From an uncultured beta proteobacterium (GTDB lineage: Bacteria > Pseudomonadota > Gammaproteobacteria > Burkholderiales > SG8-41), in NCBI GenBank assembly GCA_903889565.1, contig CAISYC010000044.1:17971-81970 (forward strand): 64,000 nucleotides of DNA, written 5' to 3'. Shown here in pieces: positions 19,748 to 27,931 of this stretch. How positions within the stretch are numbered: position 1 is the stretch's first letter; every line of letters starts with the position of its first letter. The notes below the pieces were generated by a model. It was not told where the DNA came from, ran no database searches, and saw only the letters and a program-made list of their open reading frames with translations. Made by a program: the position numbers and the translations under genes.

Positions 19748-21196
19748 ATGCTGCAGCGACTGCTTCCGATCCTGTTGCTGTGCTGCGCCGGCGCGGTGGC
19801 GGCCGCGCCGATGGGATTCGACGAGGCGCGTCATTTGCTCAACCGCACCAGTTTCGCCGCCAACGTCGGGGATATCGAGGCATTCGCCAAACTGACGCGC
19901 GCGCAGGCGGTCGATCAATTGCTCGGATGGACTGCCGGCACGGTGGCAACGCCGGCGCCCGGATGGATTAACACCTACGAATCGCCGCGCCGGTTGCGCG
20001 GCGCCAGCGACGAAGAACGTAAGGCGTTTCAGCGTGCGCAGGCCGGGAAGGGCGTCGAATTGCGCGGCTGGTGGCTGACCGAGATGCTGACCACGCGGTC
20101 GCCGCTGACCGAAAAAATGGTGCTGTTCTGGCACAATCATTTCGTCTCCAGCCTGCAGAAGGTGCGCTCGCCGGTGCTGATGTACCGTCAGCAGCAGGTC
20201 TTGCGCAAAAACGCCCTCGGTTATTTCGGCGACATGCTGCACGAGGTGGCGAAGGATCCGGCGATGGTGATTTATCTGGACAGTGCCTCCAATCGCAAGG
20301 GCAAACCCAACGAGAATTTCGCGCGCGAGGTGATGGAGTTGTTCACGCTGGGCGAGGGCAGCTACGGCGAGCAGGACGTCAAGGAGGCGGCGCGCGCCTT
20401 TACCGGCTGGAGCATCGAACCGGAAACCGGTGAGTTTCTGTTCCGGCGGCCGGCGCATGACGACGGCGTCAAGACGGTGCTGGGCCGCAGCGGCAATTTC
20501 GACGGCGACGACGTGCTCGACATTCTGCTCGCGCAGCCGCAGACCGCCGAATTCATTGTGTCGAAACTGTGGCGCGAATTCGTTTCGCCGCAGCCGGAGC
20601 CCGCCGAGGTCAAGCGCATCGCGCGCCTGTTCCGCGACAACCGTTACAACATCAAGGTCGCCTTGCGCGCATTGCTGCTTTCGGATGCGTTCTATGCGCC
20701 GCAGAACCGCGCGGCGCTGGTCAAATCGCCGCTCGATCTGATCGTCGGCACGCTGCGCCAGTTCCGGTTCGAAACCGGCGAAGTCGCGCCTTTTCTGGTG
20801 GCGGCACGCCAGCTTGGCCAGGATATGTTTGCGCCCCCCAACGTCAAGGGCTGGCCCGGTGGCGAGGCGTGGATCAACAGCGCGACTCTGCTGGCGCGCA
20901 AACAACTGCTGGAACGCCTGTTTCGCGCGCAGGAGATGCGCCAGCCGCCGCCGATGCGCGAGGCGGCAGCGACGCCGGTCGCGCAGCAGGACGCCGGCCC
21001 GCGCGCGCGCTTCGTGCGCGCGATGATGGATATTCATTTCGATGCTGACCAATGGCTTGCGCAATTCAAGCCCGGCGATCCCCGGTTGCTGAAAGTGGTG
21101 CTGGCGGCGGAGCCCGCCGCGCCCGGCGACGATCAGGCGCAGGGCGTTGTACGTCTGCGCGACCTGGTGCTGGACCCCGTCTATCAACTCAAGTAG
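19748..21196 (+). CDS. DUF1800 family protein
   Basis: 482 residues with a signal peptide (LLPILLLCCAGAVAAAP). Characteristic DUF1800 blocks are HLLNRTSFA near the start, MVLFWHNHFVSS, MLHEVAKDPAMVIYLD, NENFAREVMELFTLGEG and AARAFTGW. Proteins of this kind are nearly always encoded next to a DUF1501 protein, as here (14 bp downstream), and are thought to be exported; the biochemical role is not established to my knowledge. The start codon at 19748 gives a complete signal peptide. Confidence 0.92.
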   Translation: MLQRLLPILLLCCAGAVAAAPMGFDEARHLLNRTSFAANVGDIEAFAKLTRAQAVDQLLGWTAGTVATPAPGWINTYESPRRLRGASDEERKAFQRAQAGKGVELRGWWLTEMLTTRSPLTEKMVLFWHNHFVSSLQKVRSPVLMYRQQQVLRKNALGYFGDMLHEVAKDPAMVIYLDSASNRKGKPNENFAREVMELFTLGEGSYGEQDVKEAARAFTGWSIEPETGEFLFRRPAHDDGVKTVLGRSGNFDGDDVLDILLAQPQTAEFIVSKLWREFVSPQPEPAEVKRIARLFRDNRYNIKVALRALLLSDAFYAPQNRAALVKSPLDLIVGTLRQFRFETGEVAPFLVAARQLGQDMFAPPNVKGWPGGEAWINSATLLARKQLLERLFRAQEMRQPPPMREAAATPVAQQDAGPRARFVRAMMDIHFDADQWLAQFKPGDPRLLKVVLAAEPAAPGDDQAQGVVRLRDLVLDPVYQLK

Positions 21197-21209
21197 GCAT
21201 GGAGCGCAT

Positions 21210-22367
21210 ATGCAACGACGCCAATTCCTGACCGCCGCCGGCGCCGCCGCAGTGACCGCATGGTTGCCGCAATCCGCGCGTGCTGCTACGGCCGGACGCT
21301 ACGAAAACCTGCTGATCCTGGTCGAACTCAAGGGCGGCAACGACGGGCTCAATACGGTCGTGCCCTATGCCGATGCCGAGTATTACAGCCTGCGTCCGCG
21401 CATCGGCATTGCGCGCGAACAGGTGCTTCAGCTTGATGGCAGCGCCGGCCTGCATCCGTCATTGCAGCCGCTGATGGCGTTGTGGCAGAAGCGCGAGCTG
21501 GCGGTGCTGCAGGGCGTCGGTTATCCGGCCGCCAATCTGTCGCATTTCCGCTCGATCGAAATCTGGGATACCGCATCGAAAAGCGACGAATATCTGAGCG
21601 AGGGCTGGTTGACGCGCGCGTTTGCTACGGCGCCGGTGCCTCGCAGCTTCGCCGCCGACGGTGTGGTGGTGGGATCGAACGACAAGGGGCCGCTCGCCGG
21701 CGGCGGCACGCGTGCGCTGGCGTTGACCAACACCGAGCAGTTCAGGCGCGAGGCGCGCCTCGCCGGCGGTGAGGGCGTCTCGCGCAACCCCGCGCTGGCG
21801 CATATTCTCAAAGTGGAGCGCGATGTCACTCAGGCCGCTGCCCATCTTGGCGACGGCGTCGTGCTGCGCTGCGAGTTTCCGAATCATGCGCTGGGGAATG
21901 CATTCAAGACCGCGGCGCAGGTTGTTGCCAGCAAGGCCGGCATCGCCGCGGTCAAGGTTACGCATAATGGTTACGATACCCACGGCGGACAGCAGGCAAC
22001 CCAGCAGCGACTGCTGAAGGAACTCGCCGAGGGGCTGGTCGCGATGCGCGCGGCAATGCAGGAAATCGGCCGCTGGGACAGCACGCTGATGGTGACCTAT
22101 TGCGAATTCGGGCGGCGGCCGCGCGAAAACCAAAGCGGCGGCACCGACCACGGGACTGCCAACGCGCATTTCGCATTGGGCGGGCGTGTGCGCGGCGGCC
22201 TCTATGGGCTGCCGCCGGCGCTGACCCGGCTGGATGGCAACGGCAACCTGCCGGTCGCGCTCGATTTTCGCGATGTCTATGCCACTGCGCTCGAACGCTG
22301 GTGGGGTGTCAGTGCGGTCAACGCCCTCAACGGTCGCTTTACGCCGGTCAATTTTTTGCAGGCCTGA
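21210..22367 (+). CDS. DUF1501 family protein with Tat signal
   Basis: 385 residues. Twin-arginine signal MQRRQFLTAAGAAAVTAW at the N-terminus, then the DUF1501 blocks LVELKGGNDGLNTVVPY, YPAANLSHFRSIEIW and the sulfatase/phosphatase-superfamily style GTDHGTANAHFALGG near the end. Export through Tat suggests a folded, perhaps cofactor-bound, periplasmic protein. Partner of the DUF1800 gene upstream. Confidence 0.92.
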   Translation: MQRRQFLTAAGAAAVTAWLPQSARAATAGRYENLLILVELKGGNDGLNTVVPYADAEYYSLRPRIGIAREQVLQLDGSAGLHPSLQPLMALWQKRELAVLQGVGYPAANLSHFRSIEIWDTASKSDEYLSEGWLTRAFATAPVPRSFAADGVVVGSNDKGPLAGGGTRALALTNTEQFRREARLAGGEGVSRNPALAHILKVERDVTQAAAHLGDGVVLRCEFPNHALGNAFKTAAQVVASKAGIAAVKVTHNGYDTHGGQQATQQRLLKELAEGLVAMRAAMQEIGRWDSTLMVTYCEFGRRPRENQSGGTDHGTANAHFALGGRVRGGLYGLPPALTRLDGNGNLPVALDFRDVYATALERWWGVSAVNALNGRFTPVNFLQA

Positions 22368-22397
22368 CTCCCGGGCAAAGGGTGTTCGCCCCTGAAA

Positions 22398-22420
22398 TCG
22401 GTGTCCAGGACCGGTTTTTT
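22398..22420 (+). terminator. possible terminator after the DUF1501 gene
   Basis: Short imperfect hairpin (CGGT...ACCG) followed directly by six T. Stem is weak because of a bulge and a wobble pair; 31 bp after the stop codon. Confidence 0.4.
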
Positions 22421-22439
22421 GCGCCTCAATGGCCGGTTT

Positions 22440-22469
22440 TTGAGCCGCAGGACGCTGATTTCATATATG
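22440..22469 (+). promoter_or_regulatory. possible sigma70 promoter of the DGQHR gene
   Basis: TTGAGC (22440-22445), 18 bp, TATATG (22464-22469), about 90 bp before the DGQHR-domain start. The surrounding sequence is more AT-rich than the genes around it. Confidence 0.35.
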
Positions 22470-22557
22470 ATTACAGCCGTGGGAGGACTCGAGGCCGCTG
22501 CCAACTGCGTTGGTAAGCATATGTAAGCATTGGAAAAATAAACTCGAAAGACGTGCC

Positions 22558-23694
22558 ATGCTCGCAACCAGAATTCGCCAAAAAGACGGGATTTTCTATC
22601 TCGCTAGTTACCCCGCGAAGGAAATCCTCAGTAAAGTGCGCTTCATCAGTCGTTATTACGACGAGGACGAGCAGATTGCACCGCAAACGGTGCCGCAACA
22701 CGACGAAATCGCCCAGTTCATCGCCCGCGTCGAGCGCACCGATGCCGCGTTTCAGCGCCAGTTATCGCGCGCCAAGGTGCGTTCGCTGAAGAATTTCTAC
22801 GAAATGGCGGTGACGCAACCGCCGATTCCCGGCACCGTTCTGTTGTTTACCAGTGACCGCCTCAATTTCCGTTCGCTCGAAGGCCAGGAGTCGGTCGGTC
22901 ATCTGCAGGATCCGACCTCGAAATTTCTGATCATCGACGGCCAGCACCGCCTCGCGGCGCTGCGTTTTTATCTCGCCGAGCATCCGGACGAGGCGAAGAG
23001 CATCGATGTGCCCTGCGTGATTTTCGACGGCCGCAGCGAGGACTTCGCGGCCGAAATGTTCGTCATCATCAATTCGACGCCCACCCGCATCAACAAGAGC
23101 CACCTCGTCGATCTCTACGAGCGCGTGTCCTGGGCCGACCCCGATCGCCGCTTCGCAGCGCGCCTGGTTGACAGCCTTTACAGCGAGGGCGACAGCCCGC
23201 TGCGTTACCGCGTCAACCGGCTTGGCGGCCGCAGCCAGAAGGACAAGTGGATACTGCAGGCCGAATTGTTTAACGAACTCTATCGCTGGGTGCGCGCCGA
23301 CTGGAAGAAAATCAAGCAGGCGAGCAACAGCTATCGCGAAGCCGAGAAATACTACGATGTAGTGCGCGATTTTCTGAAAGCCGCGCACAAAGCCTGGGGC
23401 GAAACCTGGGCCGGCGAGGGTTATATGGTGACCAAGCCGGTTACGCTGAAGGCGATGATCCGCGTCTGCGCCGATCTCGCCCGCGAGGACGCCGATCCGG
23501 TCGACGGCCGTCAAAAGCGCTGGGAGCAGCGTCTGTCGGTGTGGGCCGATCAGCAGAAGGCCTTCCGCACCGAGGGCTTTTACGAACGCTTTCCGGCCAA
23601 GGGCGAAGTTGAGCGCGTCGCCCGGATTCATCGCGATCTGGCCAAGGTCGCGGGCATCGAAGTGCGCAGCGCAGCGAAGGCCGGCGACAAGTAA
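22558..23694 (+). CDS. orphan DGQHR-domain protein (DndB-like)
   Basis: 378 residues. The family motif IIDGQHRLAAL is at 125-135 and is followed by FVIINSTPTRINKSHL, a block shared with DndB and other ParB-like DGQHR proteins. DndB regulates DNA phosphorothioation in dnd clusters, but no dndA, C, D or E gene is present here, so the function is open. Start at ATG 22558; an in-frame ATG at 22510 would add a non-conserved leader. It has its own promoter-like and terminator sequences, so it is a single-gene unit. Confidence 0.85.
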   Translation: MLATRIRQKDGIFYLASYPAKEILSKVRFISRYYDEDEQIAPQTVPQHDEIAQFIARVERTDAAFQRQLSRAKVRSLKNFYEMAVTQPPIPGTVLLFTSDRLNFRSLEGQESVGHLQDPTSKFLIIDGQHRLAALRFYLAEHPDEAKSIDVPCVIFDGRSEDFAAEMFVIINSTPTRINKSHLVDLYERVSWADPDRRFAARLVDSLYSEGDSPLRYRVNRLGGRSQKDKWILQAELFNELYRWVRADWKKIKQASNSYREAEKYYDVVRDFLKAAHKAWGETWAGEGYMVTKPVTLKAMIRVCADLAREDADPVDGRQKRWEQRLSVWADQQKAFRTEGFYERFPAKGEVERVARIHRDLAKVAGIEVRSAAKAGDK

Positions 23695-23707
23695 CGCCGC
23701 TCTGTGC

Positions 23708-23748
23708 GCCAATAAAAAACGGCCGCAATGCGGCCGTTTTTTATTGGC
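23708..23748. terminator. strong bidirectional intrinsic terminator
   Basis: Perfect palindrome with 19-bp arms and a 3-nt loop (AAT): A-rich side, GGCCGC core, then T-run. It has a T-tract on either strand and stands between the DGQHR gene (plus) and the convergent HAD gene (minus), so it can end transcription from both. Confidence 0.9.
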
Positions 23749-23762
23749 TTGCCGGGTGCGCG

Positions 23763-24482
23763 TTAAATGCCGAGTTGCGCCGCGAGATCGACAAAATCCT
23801 TCGCGTTGATATCGAACGCTGGTTCCGGGCTCAAATCCGGGTGACGGCCCTTGCCGTATTCATTCGGCCGCAGCACCAGCGCCGTGCGCAGTCCCTGGCG
23901 CGCGGCGGCGCGCAGATCTTCCTTGTGCGCGGCGACCATCATGATTTCCTGCGGTTGCAAACCGAGGATGTCGGCGGCGCCGAGATAGACTTCGGGGTCC
24001 GGTTTGTAGTGATGAAAGATTTCCGCCGATAGAATGAGGTCCCACGGCAGGCCGGCATTTTTCGCCATGTTGTTGAGCAGCGCGACGTTGCCGTTGGACA
24101 GCGTCGAGAGGGTGAATTTCTTTTTCAGCAGTTTGAGGCCGCGCACCGTATCGGGCCACGGTTTCAAACGGTGCCACACGCGGTTCAGTTGAACCTTCTC
24201 GGCCTCGCTCAGCGCGGTGACGCGGAATTTGAGCAGCACCTCGTCGAGGATCATGCGGTGCAGAACGTCGATTTTCGTCCACGGCAGTTCGCCGTTGGCG
24301 ACGCGGTTCATCGCCGGCCGGTAACCCGAGCGCCAGGCGTCGGCGAACTTGCTGGCGTTGACGCGCAGTTTCTTCTCCTGCGCGAAGGCGCGCACTTCGC
24401 GCGCAATGCTGCCGCGCCAGTCCACTACCGTGCCGAAAACGTCGAAGGTCAGTGCTTTGACGCCAGCGAGTTCAGGTTTCAT
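23763..24482 (-). CDS. HAD superfamily hydrolase, haloacid dehalogenase type II-like
   Basis: 239 residues. Nucleophile Asp14 in LTFDVFGTVVDW, the form of type II L-2-haloacid dehalogenases; motif II is STLSNGN and the lysine follows in HHYKPDPEVY. Motif IV here is MVAAHKEDLRAA instead of the more usual VASNAWD form, so dehalogenase activity is uncertain. The ATG overlaps the stop of the RidA gene before it by ATGA. It ends a four-gene minus-strand unit with three RidA-like proteins. Confidence 0.87.
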   Translation of the reverse strand: MKPELAGVKALTFDVFGTVVDWRGSIAREVRAFAQEKKLRVNASKFADAWRSGYRPAMNRVANGELPWTKIDVLHRMILDEVLLKFRVTALSEAEKVQLNRVWHRLKPWPDTVRGLKLLKKKFTLSTLSNGNVALLNNMAKNAGLPWDLILSAEIFHHYKPDPEVYLGAADILGLQPQEIMMVAAHKEDLRAAARQGLRTALVLRPNEYGKGRHPDLSPEPAFDINAKDFVDLAAQLGI

Positions 24483-24832
24483 TTGGCCGCCGTGCAGACA
24501 ATTTCGACACGCGTGTCGTTGCTGAGCAGCCGCGCCTCGACAACCGCGCGCGCCGGCACGGACTTCGGATCCGCCCACGCCAACCACGCCTCTTCGACCT
24601 GCAGTTTGTCGCGCATGTCGGGGATGAAAATGATTGCCGAGAGCAGTTTCGATTTATCGCTGCCGGCCTTTGCCAGCAGGCGGTCGATCAGGCCCAGCAC
24701 TTCGGCGGTCTGATCCCGGGTATTTGCGGCAGGATTTTCCGGGATCTGGCCGGCGAGGTACAGGATGCCGGTGTGTTCAACCATGTCCGAAAGCTTGGGA
24801 TCGCACTCCCAGCGCCGTATGGTGTTGCTCAT
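24479..24832 (-). CDS. RidA family protein, paralog 1
   Basis: 117 residues of the RidA/YjgF family, which in characterised members deaminates reactive enamine/imine intermediates. Shared blocks: GILYLAGQIPEN, TAEVLGLIDRLLAKAGSDKSKLL, EEAWLAWADP and PARAVVEARL, ending VEIVCTAAK with the conserved glutamate retained. The arginine expected to bind substrate carboxylate is in PARAVVEAR. Third of three tandem paralogs, coupled to the HAD gene. Confidence 0.9.
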   Translation of the reverse strand: MSNTIRRWECDPKLSDMVEHTGILYLAGQIPENPAANTRDQTAEVLGLIDRLLAKAGSDKSKLLSAIIFIPDMRDKLQVEEAWLAWADPKSVPARAVVEARLLSNDTRVEIVCTAAK

Positions 24833-24838
24833 CGCGGA

Positions 24839-25189
24839 TTACTGCGCAGCAACGACCATGATTTCGACCAGCGTGTCCGGCGTGCCGAGCCGTGTTTCGA
24901 CGCAGGCGCGTGCCGGCAGATTCTTCGGGTCGGCCCACGCCAGCCACGCCTCATCCATCGCCGGCTTCAGGCGCATGTCGGTGACGTAGATCATGGTCGT
25001 CAGGAGTTTCGATTTGTCGCTGCCGGATTTTTTCAGCAGGGCGTCGATCTTGTGCAGAATCTCGGTGGTCTGATCTTTCATGCCGGCCGCACGGTTGTCG
25101 GCGGTGAGTCCGGCGAGATAGACGACGCCGTTGTGAATGACGGCGCGCGCGAGGCGGGCGTCGGCATCGTGGCGGGTGATGGTGCTCAT
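24839..25189 (-). CDS. RidA family protein, paralog 2
   Basis: 116 residues, close paralog of both neighbours: same length, same AGSDKSKLL/SGSDKSKLL helix, DEAWLAWADP, PARACVETRL and VEIMVVAAQ. Conserved Arg and Glu kept. Only 6 bp separate it from paralog 1, so the two are cotranscribed. ATG 25189 follows a purine-rich AGGGAGAAAC site. Confidence 0.9.
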   Translation of the reverse strand: MSTITRHDADARLARAVIHNGVVYLAGLTADNRAAGMKDQTTEILHKIDALLKKSGSDKSKLLTTMIYVTDMRLKPAMDEAWLAWADPKNLPARACVETRLGTPDTLVEIMVVAAQ

Positions 25190-25257
25190 ACGGTTTCTCC
25201 CTTGTTTTGATAAGCCAGTATGACAGGTTGCTGACGGGGGCGGCGCCGGCGCAGAAT

Positions 25258-25608
25258 TTACAGCGCGGCGATGACGCGGACCATTACTGCCGAACCCGGA
25301 TTGCCAAGGCGCGTTTCGACGCAGGCGCGCACCGGCGGGTTTTCCGGATCGACCCATTCCAGCCAGGCCTCGTCCATCTGCGCCTTCTGCCGCATGTCGG
25401 CCAGATAAATGATGGCGGTCAACAAGCGCGACTTATTGCTGCCGGCCTGTACGAGCAGGGTGTCAATGCTGCGCAGAACCTCGGCGGTCTGCGCTTTGAC
25501 CGGTGCGCTGCGGTCTTTTGCCGGCTGGCCGGCCAGATGCACCACGCCGCCATGGCTGACGATGCGGCTGAACTGCGCATCGGATAACTGTCGGGTGACG
25601 GTAGTCAT
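25258..25608 (-). CDS. RidA family protein, paralog 3
   Basis: 116 residues, first of the tandem set, 68 bp before paralog 2. The blocks VVHLAGQPA, EVLRSIDTLL, DEAWLEWVDP and PVRACVETRL match the others, but the C-terminal active-site glutamate position reads AVMVRVIAAL, a Met in place of Glu. This may mean altered or lost activity, or a structural role in mixed trimers. Divergent from the HMG-CoA-lyase-like gene, with 25609-25763 as the shared control region. Confidence 0.88.
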   Translation of the reverse strand: MTTVTRQLSDAQFSRIVSHGGVVHLAGQPAKDRSAPVKAQTAEVLRSIDTLLVQAGSNKSRLLTAIIYLADMRQKAQMDEAWLEWVDPENPPVRACVETRLGNPGSAVMVRVIAAL

Positions 25609-25769
25609 GCAAACACTCCAGGGGCCGAGCGGAACGCGCGGATTGTGATCGGGGTAGCGAACTTGATTGTGCCGGCACGCGCCGTTTGCCGCAAGCGGGA
25701 ATGGGCGGCATCCTCCGCGAGTTAGAATCAGGCTTTCAAGGCCGCGAGGCCGGCATGGAGAGGATGGCA

Positions 25770-26705
25770 ATGGCAGACGATATGGACGTATTGGTCAGCG
25801 AGGTCGGTCCGCGCGACGGCTTGCAGAACGCGAAGCAGTTCATGCCGACCGAATACAAGAAGCGCTGGATCAGTGCCGCCGCGGCGGCCGGTTTGCGCGA
25901 AATCGAAGTCTGTTCTTTCGTGCCGCCGAAACTGATTCCGCAGATGATCGATGCCGCTGAGATCGTCGCCCATGCGCTGACGATCCCGCATCTGACGGTG
26001 GCGGCACTGGCGCCCAACCTGAAGGGCGCTTTGCGTGCGATGGAAGCCGGCGCGCACAAGATCACGCTGCCGGTGTCGGTGAGTCACGAACACAGTCTGG
26101 CCAACGTGCGCAAGACGCCGGACCAGATGATGGAAGAAGTGCGCCGCATTTGCGAAGCGCGCGACGAGCTGCCCAAAGACAAACGCCCGAAAATCGAATC
26201 GGGTTTGTCGACGGTGTTCGGCTGCACCATCCAGGGCGAGGTCAAGGAAAGCGAAGTCATTCGTCTGGCGGTGGCGAGCATGGAAGCCGGTTGCGACGAA
26301 GTGGGGCTGGCCGACACGACGGGTATGGCGAATCCGGCGCAGATCCGGCGCCTGTATAAACTGGTTGAAGCGGAAATCGGTCATGTCGCCGGGCTGCACA
26401 TCCATAACACGCGCGGACTCGGCCTTGCCAATGTGCTGGCCGGTCTCGATATCGGTGTGCGCACCTTCGATGCTTCGCTGGCCGGGCTCGGCGGTTGCCC
26501 TTTCGCGCCGGGGGCGAGCGGCAATGTCGTCACCGAGGATCTGGTTTATCTGCTCGAATCGATGGGCTATCGCACCGGCGTCGATCTCGACAAGCTGATC
26601 GCGGTGCGGAAAATTTTATCCGAAGGCATTCCGGACGAACCGCTCTACGGCTATGTCGCGGCGGCCGGCGTCACCGCTGCCGAATGCGTAACGACGGGGC
26701 ACTGA
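25770..26705 (+). CDS. hydroxymethylglutaryl-CoA lyase family protein
   Basis: Aldolase of the HMGL/DRE-TIM family, 311 residues. Substrate and metal motifs: EVGPRDGLQN near the start, then HIHNTRGLGLAN and the active-site loop GLGGCPFAPGASGNV with the catalytic Cys. Role: cleavage of HMG-CoA or a related 3-hydroxy-3-methylacyl-CoA, as in leucine or itaconate-type breakdown. ATG 25770 has GGAGAGG at the right spacing; ATG 25764 in the same frame is also possible. First gene of a catabolic operon with a CoA transferase 1 bp downstream. Confidence 0.9.
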   Translation: MADDMDVLVSEVGPRDGLQNAKQFMPTEYKKRWISAAAAAGLREIEVCSFVPPKLIPQMIDAAEIVAHALTIPHLTVAALAPNLKGALRAMEAGAHKITLPVSVSHEHSLANVRKTPDQMMEEVRRICEARDELPKDKRPKIESGLSTVFGCTIQGEVKESEVIRLAVASMEAGCDEVGLADTTGMANPAQIRRLYKLVEAEIGHVAGLHIHNTRGLGLANVLAGLDIGVRTFDASLAGLGGCPFAPGASGNVVTEDLVYLLESMGYRTGVDLDKLIAVRKILSEGIPDEPLYGYVAAAGVTAAECVTTGH

Positions 26706-26706
26706 C

Positions 26707-27894
26707 ATGAGCGAGAAGAAACTGCCGCTCGCCGGCGTGCGCGTGGTTGAATTCGTGCACATGGTGATGGGGCCGACCTGCGGTCTCGTGCTCGCCGATC
26801 TCGGTGCCGAAGTGATCAAGATCGAGCCGATTGATGGCGATCACACGCGTCACCTCACCGCCTCCGGCGCCGGATTTTTTCCGACCTACAACCGCAACAA
26901 GAAAAGCCTTGCCGTTGATCTGAAGTCGGTGGCCGGCAGCGAGATCGTATTGCGGCTGATCAAAACTGCCGATGTGATCAGCGAGAACTTTCGTCCGGGC
27001 GCGATGGAGAAACTCGGCTTCGGTTACGAAGCGGTGAAGAAACTCAAAGCAGATATCGTCTATTGCTCGCACAAGGGTTTTCTGCCCGGACCTTATGAGC
27101 ATCGCACCGCACTCGACGAAGTGGTGCAGATGATGGGCGGACTCGCCTACATGACCGGCGGCAAGAGCAAGCCGGTGCGCGCCGGCGCCTCGGTCAATGA
27201 CGTGATGGGCGGTATGTTCGGCGCCATCGCCATCATTTCCGCGCTGTTTCAGCGCAAGACCACGGGCGAAGGCCAGTATGTGCAGAGCGGCCTGTTCGAA
27301 AACAATGTGTTCCTGATGGCGCAGCACATGCTCGAGGGCTTCATGACCGGCGCGCCGGTGGTGCCGATGCCCGATCGCGTGCGCGCGTGGGCGGTCTACG
27401 ACACCTTCACCACGGCGGAAGGCGAACAGGTGTTCGTCGGCGTCGTCACCGACACGCAGTGGAAGGTGTTCTGCGAATCGTTCGGCCTGACCGATCTGTT
27501 GAACGATCCGGCGTTGAAAACAAACCCGATGCGCGTGACCGCGCGCGCGCGCGTGATCCCGCTGCTGACTGAAATTTTCCGGAAGATGGGCAAGCAGGAA
27601 CTGATGGACCGCTGCGAAAAACTCGGTCTGCCGTATGCGCCGATCTCGCGGCCGGAGGATCTGTTCGACGACCCGCACCTTAAAGCTTCCGGCGGGCTCA
27701 CCGACATCACGCTGATGAACGGCATCAAAACGCAGGTGCCGGCGTTGCCGATCGAAATCGACGGCCGCCGGCTCGGCACGCGTCTGGATCTGCCGCAGAT
27801 CGGCTCGCATACCCGCGAATTGCTCGCCGGCATGGGTTATTCCGACCAGGCAATCGACAAACTGCTCGGTGACGGCGTCGCGCGCGGTGCCTGA
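26707..27894 (+). CDS. CoA transferase, family III (CaiB/BaiF type)
   Basis: 395 residues. Family III blocks are at the N-terminus (VRVVEFVHMVMGPTCG, DLGAEVIKIE), in the middle (NRNKKSLAVDLKS, SENFRPGAMEKLG) and around the catalytic aspartate in VNDVMGGMFGA, followed by GEGQYVQSGLFE. It would move CoA between acids to activate a substrate for the adjoining HMG-CoA-lyase-like enzyme. The exact acids cannot be told from sequence. Confidence 0.92.
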   Translation: MSEKKLPLAGVRVVEFVHMVMGPTCGLVLADLGAEVIKIEPIDGDHTRHLTASGAGFFPTYNRNKKSLAVDLKSVAGSEIVLRLIKTADVISENFRPGAMEKLGFGYEAVKKLKADIVYCSHKGFLPGPYEHRTALDEVVQMMGGLAYMTGGKSKPVRAGASVNDVMGGMFGAIAIISALFQRKTTGEGQYVQSGLFENNVFLMAQHMLEGFMTGAPVVPMPDRVRAWAVYDTFTTAEGEQVFVGVVTDTQWKVFCESFGLTDLLNDPALKTNPMRVTARARVIPLLTEIFRKMGKQELMDRCEKLGLPYAPISRPEDLFDDPHLKASGGLTDITLMNGIKTQVPALPIEIDGRRLGTRLDLPQIGSHTRELLAGMGYSDQAIDKLLGDGVARGA

Positions 27895-27931
27895 TGGTTG
27901 CCATGTTTCGCGAAACCTCATGGAGGTCCCA

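Noticed and set aside
18827..21187. Long minus-strand frame opposite the DUF1800 gene
   Set aside because: Shadow of the DUF1800 and small exported protein genes; composition and lack of motifs show it is not a gene.
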